NCBI GenBank assembly: GCA_023374045.1
Contig: CM041779.1
Span: 146,879,485-146,943,484, forward strand
Length of the DNA stretch: 64,000 nt
Direction of reading: 5' to 3'
Source of the DNA: Limonium bicolor
Taxonomy: Eukaryota; Streptophyta; Magnoliopsida; Caryophyllales; Plumbaginaceae
Numbering within the stretch: position 1 is the first letter of the stretch; every line of letters starts with the position of its first letter. The translations under genes were made by a program, and so were the position numbers. Shown here piece by piece: positions 58,701 to 64,000 of the stretch. The notes below the pieces were generated by a model that saw nothing but the letters and a program-made list of their open reading frames with translations, ran no database searches and was not told the DNA's origin.

Positions 58701-59688
58701 GTTGATGCTTTGCTCCATGGAAAGAGGAAGAAATTGTGAAGAAAATGGACATTTAAGAGCTTAATAAGCTTACCAATGGTGATTGCTGTTCTCCTCTGAG
58801 TTTGGCTGTGTTCTTACGTAAATGTAGAAGCAAAGAGAGGTTGAAGGAGCTGGGTTTCGGCTGGAATAGAAGGCAAGAGGAGAAATAAGTGAGTTTTGTC
58901 TTTAATGACATTATTTGCTACTTTTGTAATAGTAAACTTGATGGCCCACCTAATTAGCTGTATAATTGATTGAAGATTGATAATTGAATGGGTATTACAG
59001 CTGTATGAAATCGGATGCCTTTGGTCAAGGCAATAGGTGAGCTTTGACCATGATTTAAGTTAAGTTAAGTAATTAGTTGTTATTTTTTGTACTATTCATA
59101 CTAAATTGCCAATTTTTTATTTTATTTTTAAACTTTGATTTATACTTTATAATATAGTCTATCATGTCACATTAATGTTATAAAGAACTTATTATAGTCT
59201 TTACAGTGACAAAAGTCATCATCTTAGAGCTCATAGACGAAAAACGTGCTTTAAGGAATTTTAGTGCACATTTTGAGTCACAGGGAGTTTCTGAGCTCTG
59301 TTTTCTTTGAGAACAGTTTTGTTGTGTTCCTTACATGATATTTGATCATGGTATCCAATTTTATATCATTTAGAGGTCATTAGACCTTTAAGGTACTCTT
59401 AGAGCACATTTTTGCCCTACTTGACCTTGAAGCATGTAAATGCCTGTTCTTTGTGTTGGAGTGTTTTCCACAATTTTAACATGTTTAGTAATGTGTTAAT
59501 AAGCTTAGGACAAAATCTTAGGTCCTAATAAGTTCATTTGGGTATTTATTTACCCTAAACAGTCAAAGGGTGCAACACTTTGCTTTGTGTTGACCACTGT
59601 TGTTCTCAGTTGACTTTTAAGGCATGTTTAGGCCTTAATCAATGTGATTAAATATTTAATCCATATTTTATTAGTTTGGGGTATTTCA
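54376..59688 (-). mobile_element. Solo LTR, 5313 bp, of a third Tekay-like family
   Basis: It runs from TGTAACACCCC to GGGGTATTTCA on the plus strand, the same termini as the Tekay-like LTRs. It is flanked by GCCGC (54371-54375) and GCCCGC (59689-59694), a 5-base duplication with one extra C. No internal region, primer site or polypurine tract is present, so it is the product of LTR-LTR recombination. It contains no coding region. A (TA)n tract lies at 55644-55709. Its 3'-end blocks match 9734-9843. Confidence 0.85.
55644..55709. repeat. (TA)n microsatellite
   Basis: About 30 TA units interrupted once by CAGG near 55662. Confidence 0.97.
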
Positions 59689-60496
59689 GCCCGCCAACTT
59701 GACCAACCATGAGGCGACACGTAGCTCAAGCCTCCAGATCAAGTTGAAGACTCTCTACAAGTCTAGTATGGTTGTTATGTGAATAATCGAAGTAGTAGTC
59801 GACTCCTAGAAGTCTAGGGATTAATAGGACGATAGTTACATCCTAACAACCGTGTATATATACTTGCATTTATTCCATATGTAAGTAAGCTCTGTACGAG
59901 AGAAAAGATAGAGATAATCTAGGCAAGTGTGGATCAGACTTAGGAGTGTGTGTAAGTGCTAGAGAGTTGGTGAGCTAGAGAGGACTGGGTAAGAGTATCA
60001 ATACATTGGATATTTGACAGGATGACAGGTCGGGGAACGGTCGGTGAACCGTAGGTCGATAGTCAGGAGAGGGTTGACGACTTTAGGGGTAAAGTCAAAA
60101 CTGTCCCGGGAGTCCGTGTGTGGGGCAAGGGAGGTTGAGTGAATTTCGTGTGTGTAAATTCTCAATCGAAATGTGTTTTCCAGTTTAAGTTTATCTCTCG
60201 TCCCTTCCCAAACTATCAAGGTTTATTAGAGTTCATGATACGTCCACGACACGTCGGGGACGCATCAGGAGCGCTTGCTGGTTTCAAAACCCTTGGTGAT
60301 CGGTAATCTTTTCTAATATCATGACGAGGTACCTATAATTTTTTTTCTCTTTATATTCTTTCCTCTCAAACAATAAAAGAACTCCAATGAACAATAATAT
60401 CAAAATGGAGCTTATTCTATATTCAAATTCATTAAATAAGGACCCATTTTATTATGTTTTGAGAGCTAATATCTGATACAGGCTGATATGGACTAA

Positions 60497-63037
60497 CAGG
60501 GGTGGAGCTAGGATTTGAAGTATATGGGGTCACTATTACTATTGAAAAAATAATCTTGTATTCATAAATATAATTCAAATTTAAAGATAATATCATCCTC
60601 TAGTACAATTGTACTCTACGGGGCTTCATTTCCTGAAAATATTTTATAATAGTTTCATCACTAATGGTCTTAAAAATATCTTTCTCTACGTAAGTAACTA
60701 AACAATCATTAAGTAATTCATCTTCCATCTTGTTGCGCAGATCAGTCTTCACATATTTCATTGTAGAGAATGCCCGTTCAACAGTTGTTGTAGCAACTAG
60801 TAGAATTAAAGCAAGCTTAACTAGCAAGAAGACTCGAGAAAAGTTCAAATGTTGCTTTGTTTCAACCATCTTTCTTGCAAGCTCACTAATTCCTTTCAAG
60901 TTAGAAGATCTTGCATCCTCTCGCATATTGGCAATGAAATTATCAAGTTGATTACTTAGCTCTTGGATCTTGTTTTCACCATCATATAGACGTGTCATAC
61001 ACAACAACTTGGTCTTGTTAAAACTAGAAAATGATTTAACTGGATTCAAGCAACTCATACCAACTAACAATTTTGTGTTCACCTCTGTGAAACGACTATT
61101 AAGCTCTTCAATCTGCATATCAACAATTGTGTATAAAACACTCACATGAAAGTAATGCATATTTGTCACGTCATCAACTCTACGCACTGATTTTATTCCC
61201 CAACTCCAATGTGTATGCATAGCATCCATATCAAGCACATCAATATCATGTGGGCAACAAAGGATGTGACATTCGACATAAGCTCTTCCCAACCATCATC
61301 TCTCATTTTCTACAACTTCTTTTTAGCTGTATCGAGTAGTATCACAACATTAACAATATCTTGTTCTCTTTTTTGCAAAACAATATTCAACTCATCGGTG
61401 ATTGCTAAAACCTTATTCATCAAATGCAACCCGGAAAGAATGCAAAGATCTTAGAAGTCCTTGTGCCCTCAGTCAATCACTTGATTGCAAGCCTTTCATT
61501 GGAATATCACTTATCACCTCAATTATAAATGGAAACAAAGTAATCATATTCACTAGAGACTTGTAGTGAGAAACCCAACGAGTACCACCTGGTCTGTTAA
61601 GCCCGAGTTCTTTATTCAAACCTTGACCTGTTTCAAGTTCACCCAAGCGACGAGGGTCTTCTTTTTGTGATGCTTGTTTCTCTCGAAGCATATCTATATT
61701 TTTAAAGGAAGGTCCAATCACATTCAAGACAACATCAATTCTATCAAAAAAGCCATTCCACATCATCATGAGTCCTAGCAGCTGCTACAAGGGTTAATTG
61801 AAGTTGATGAACAAGCAATGAACGTTATGGGAAGATCTGGAATCACTCATAATTAGGTTCCTTAACCCATTCAAATGTCCTTACATATTACTAGCCCCAT
61901 TGTAACATTGACCATGAATTTTGCAAGGGCTAAGAGAATGCTGAGCAAGCAAGGAATAAACTGTCTCTTTCAATGCCATTGCACTTGTCTGACTAACATG
62001 AACAAGGCCGACTAATCTCTCCATCACAAATCCTCTTTTATCAACATATCTTAACACAAGAGCCATTTGCTCCTTGTGAGATACGTCTCGAGATTCATCA
62101 ACTAAAATTGTAAAATAATCATCATCAATATCCTTTATGATAGCCTTGACTGTTTCAGTAGCACATGCCTTCACAATATCTTTCTGAATCATGGGAGAAT
62201 TCATTTGTAAATTTTGTGGGGCATTCCTCAAAACTACATCTCCCACTGCTTCAACACACTCAACATACCAATTCAAGAAAGTCAAAAAGTTACCTTTCCT
62301 AATAGAAGATGCACTTTCATCATGACCTCGAAAGGCAACCGAGACATCAAAAGTAATCTTACAATATCAATTGAAGCATTTAAGCGAGTCCGATACTCAA
62401 TCTGGTTATGCTTCATCTGCTTTCCGAATGATGCTCGGATAGAGTGTTTTTTATTCATAAGGTTATTGCACATCCTGTAACACTGATTATGAACACTAGA
62501 AGGTTTGCCAATGTGTACATCAAATCTATTCTTTTTGTTCCAATCATTAAAACCTTTGCTTTTGCTTGAAAATGTATCTCCCTCCTTGATGTGGAAATTC
62601 ATCAGAAAATAAGTAACATGGAAGACCAAACATGGCATCCTTCTTGATACTATACTCCATCCAACTAGAGTACTTATCAAACCATGAACCAACAAATGAA
62701 CGTTGTTTACTAGAAAAAGGACTTTGAGGATATTTTGTAAGTCGAGGTTGATACGAACCTTTTTCAATATAATGTATTCTCACTTCATCCCAAATATTAG
62801 GATGATAAAGCTTAATAGGTTGTCTATCCCTGGATCATCAGGCAAGGAAGAAACATCGACTTCTTTTATTAATGAAGAATGTGTTCCTTGAGCAATTCCT
62901 TCTAACAAATTGGTTTGTGACAGGATTTGGAACATCGTTTCTAATACTTGAGGTGTTGACTTCAATATGATTTGCTTGTTCTATAATAGGCTGAGGTGTG
63001 GATATTCAGGGTTTAACTTCTTAAAGTATTTGCACAT
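60497..63037 (-). pseudogene. hAT transposase of the TTF/ZMYM1-like group, degenerate
   Basis: The first ATG is at about 63037 (MCKYFKKLNPEYP). A TTF-type segment follows at about 62760-62600 (WMEYSIKKDAMFGLPCYLF), then FNDWNKKNRFDVHIGKPSS, then a DUF4371-like block at 62285-61881 (DDDYFTILVDESRDVSHKEQ, CYNGASNM) and the hAT C-terminal dimerisation region at 60600-60900 (ATTTVERAFSTMKYVKTDLR). The usual first cysteine of the FCFPCYLF box is replaced by glycine-leucine context. Several stops and shifts, such as at 62770, 62285, 61800, 61470 and 61310, inactivate it. CAGGGGTGGAGCTAGG at 60497 may be one terminal inverted repeat. The other end is not visible. Confidence 0.85.
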
Positions 63038-63138
63038 TTTTGAAGCTGCTAAAAATACTAGTAATAATTAGCACAAACTCTGAAATTTGTATTTATATAT
63101 AAAGAAAAACACATAATATAATTAGTTCACACGATATT

Positions 63139-64000
63139 TGAAATACACCGTAATTAAAAATAGTGATTAATTAGGCTAATAAGTAATTTAGAAGCTTAAT
63201 TATGTCTAAATAATCATGAGGGAACAAATCCCGAAGAAAACGGATCCTTAAAACGGATTAAAACATAAACGAACCTTAAAGCACGTTTTTCGAGGAAACC
63301 GGGAAAACGTGACTTTAAGCGGGTCAAATAGACTCGTAATAATTTTGGTCAACCAAATAGTCATTAATAAACATTAGTGAAGGTCTAGAGTCAATAAAAT
63401 CAATAAAACGAGAAAATAGTAAAAACTGTCAAAAACGGGAAGTTGCGGGGTGAGAGCGTAAATAAGCCAAACTAGTGTCTCCACTATTGAAAATAAAAAT
63501 GTAAATCTGATTGTGTGTGCTGTGTGGGCCGATTTTACTGCCCTCTCTCACACTCTCTTAATTCTCTCCTTGTATGTAAAAGACAAACAAATAAAAGCAA
63601 AAAGCAACTCATTACTTTACCACTCTCTCTCCTACTCTCTCATTTCCTCACCTCACTCACGTACTGCACCTCTTCTTCCTCTCTATTTCTTTTCTTCCTC
63701 CTTGGGCGACATCAATGGGGATTTTAAGAAACCAACACAAACCCCCACTTCTCTCCTGTAGTTAACCACTCAAACCCTCTCCGAAAATTGTACCGTTGTG
63801 TTCCTCTCATCAAGGAGAACACTACTCTCTTTTCCAAATCCAAAAACAAGCAACTTCATCTCCATGGGTGTTCTTGGTTTGGAGAACAAAGACCACCAAT
63901 AGAAGCTCCTTCTTCACCTCATTGGTTTAAGGTAAAAAGAAATTAAAAATACTACCCTTCTTGCTCTAATTTACAAATAAAGATTTCTAAGTTGGAAGTT
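63139..64000 (+). mobile_element. Start of an LTR of the same family as 2564-6463
   Basis: TGAAATACACCGTAATTAAAAA opens the LTR. Blocks GGGAACAAATCCCGAAG, AAACATAAACGAACCTTAAA, TTTCGAGGAAACCGGG and the pyrimidine-rich stretch near 63600-63700 follow in the same order as at 2564-3450. No polypurine tract precedes it, so it is a 5' LTR or a solo LTR inserted into or next to the hAT remnant. It runs off the window. Confidence 0.88.

Larger units (their letters stand above)
30940..60286 (+). mobile_element. SIRE/Maximus-like Copia element with four nested insertions or truncations
   Basis: In order it has a 5'-truncated LTR, primer site, gag, protease, integrase, RT, RNase H (the Copia order), a long 3' ORF, a small 3' ORF, polypurine tracts and a 3' LTR. 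Nested inside are a hAT MITE (33547-34410), an Athila-like element (40572-53100) and a solo LTR (54376-59688). The 5' LTR lacks its first 70 or so bases, so a target duplication cannot be shown. Pol carries stops, and an RT aspartate is replaced by asparagine. Confidence 0.9.
53839..60286 (+). mobile_element. 3' LTR of the Copia element, split by a solo LTR
   Basis: It begins TGTTAAGACAAGATCC and ends GCTTGCTGGTTTCA. Without the nested 5.3-kb insertion it is about 1.13 kb. A local duplication of GTGGCTTAGCACGCAAGG lies at 53936-54002. Parts 53839-54375 and 59695-60286 correspond to 30940-31976. Confidence 0.9.

Overview
The window is repeat-rich nuclear DNA from a flowering plant, probably a eudicot with a large genome. 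I found no ordinary host gene and no rRNA or tRNA gene. The evidence is a nest of plant LTR retrotransposons (Ty3 chromovirus of Tekay type, Athila type, Copia of SIRE/Maximus type), plant MITEs and hAT transposons, and satellite repeats built on the plant telomere motif TTTAGGG. One 500-base assembly gap lies at 15203-15702.

Layout. 1-6463: the 3' part of a plus-strand Tekay-like element (RNase H, integrase, chromodomain, 3' LTR). 6464-9843: part of an older LTR. 9844-12236: telomere-like satellite with an insertion, followed by a GGTTAACC minisatellite and AT-rich DNA holding a palindromic MITE (14258-14671). 15148-16945 and 17400-30332: two related inverted-repeat elements. The second is split by a complete minus-strand Tekay-like element (17775-29695, target duplication ATTAT). 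30413-30745: a PIF/Harbinger-type MITE. 30940-60286: a SIRE-like Copia element carrying a hAT MITE (33547-34410), a complete Athila-like element (40572-53100, target duplication AATAC) and a 5.3-kb solo LTR (54376-59688). 60497-63037: a decayed hAT transposase of the TTF/ZMYM1-like group. 63139-64000: the start of another LTR of the same kind as the one at 2564.

The most unusual content is in the minus-strand Tekay-like element. Between the Gag zinc knuckles and the protease it carries an AlkB-type 2-oxoglutarate/Fe(II) dioxygenase domain with every expected catalytic residue, closest by eye to plant ALKBH1-like proteins. Gag and AlkB become one reading frame only if three GT-AG introns are removed, and all three junctions restore the frame. 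This suggests a retrotransposon that captured a host demethylase or dealkylase and uses splicing to make a Gag-AlkB protein. The coding region has many one- or two-base frame breaks although the two LTRs are nearly identical, so sequencing indels are a serious possibility.

A second theme is accessory genes with their own expression signals. The Copia element has a 3' ORF of about 630 codons and a second small ORF of 120 codons. Each is preceded by a TATA box and a short pyrimidine-rich leader. The Athila element has a 3' ORF preceded by a 700-base candidate intron with a strong donor and a long polypyrimidine tract at the acceptor. The Copia and Athila 3' ORFs look alike in their central part, and neither has a visible signal peptide or membrane segment. 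A third theme is arrays of GC-rich palindromes spaced about 70 bases apart in LTRs of unrelated families.
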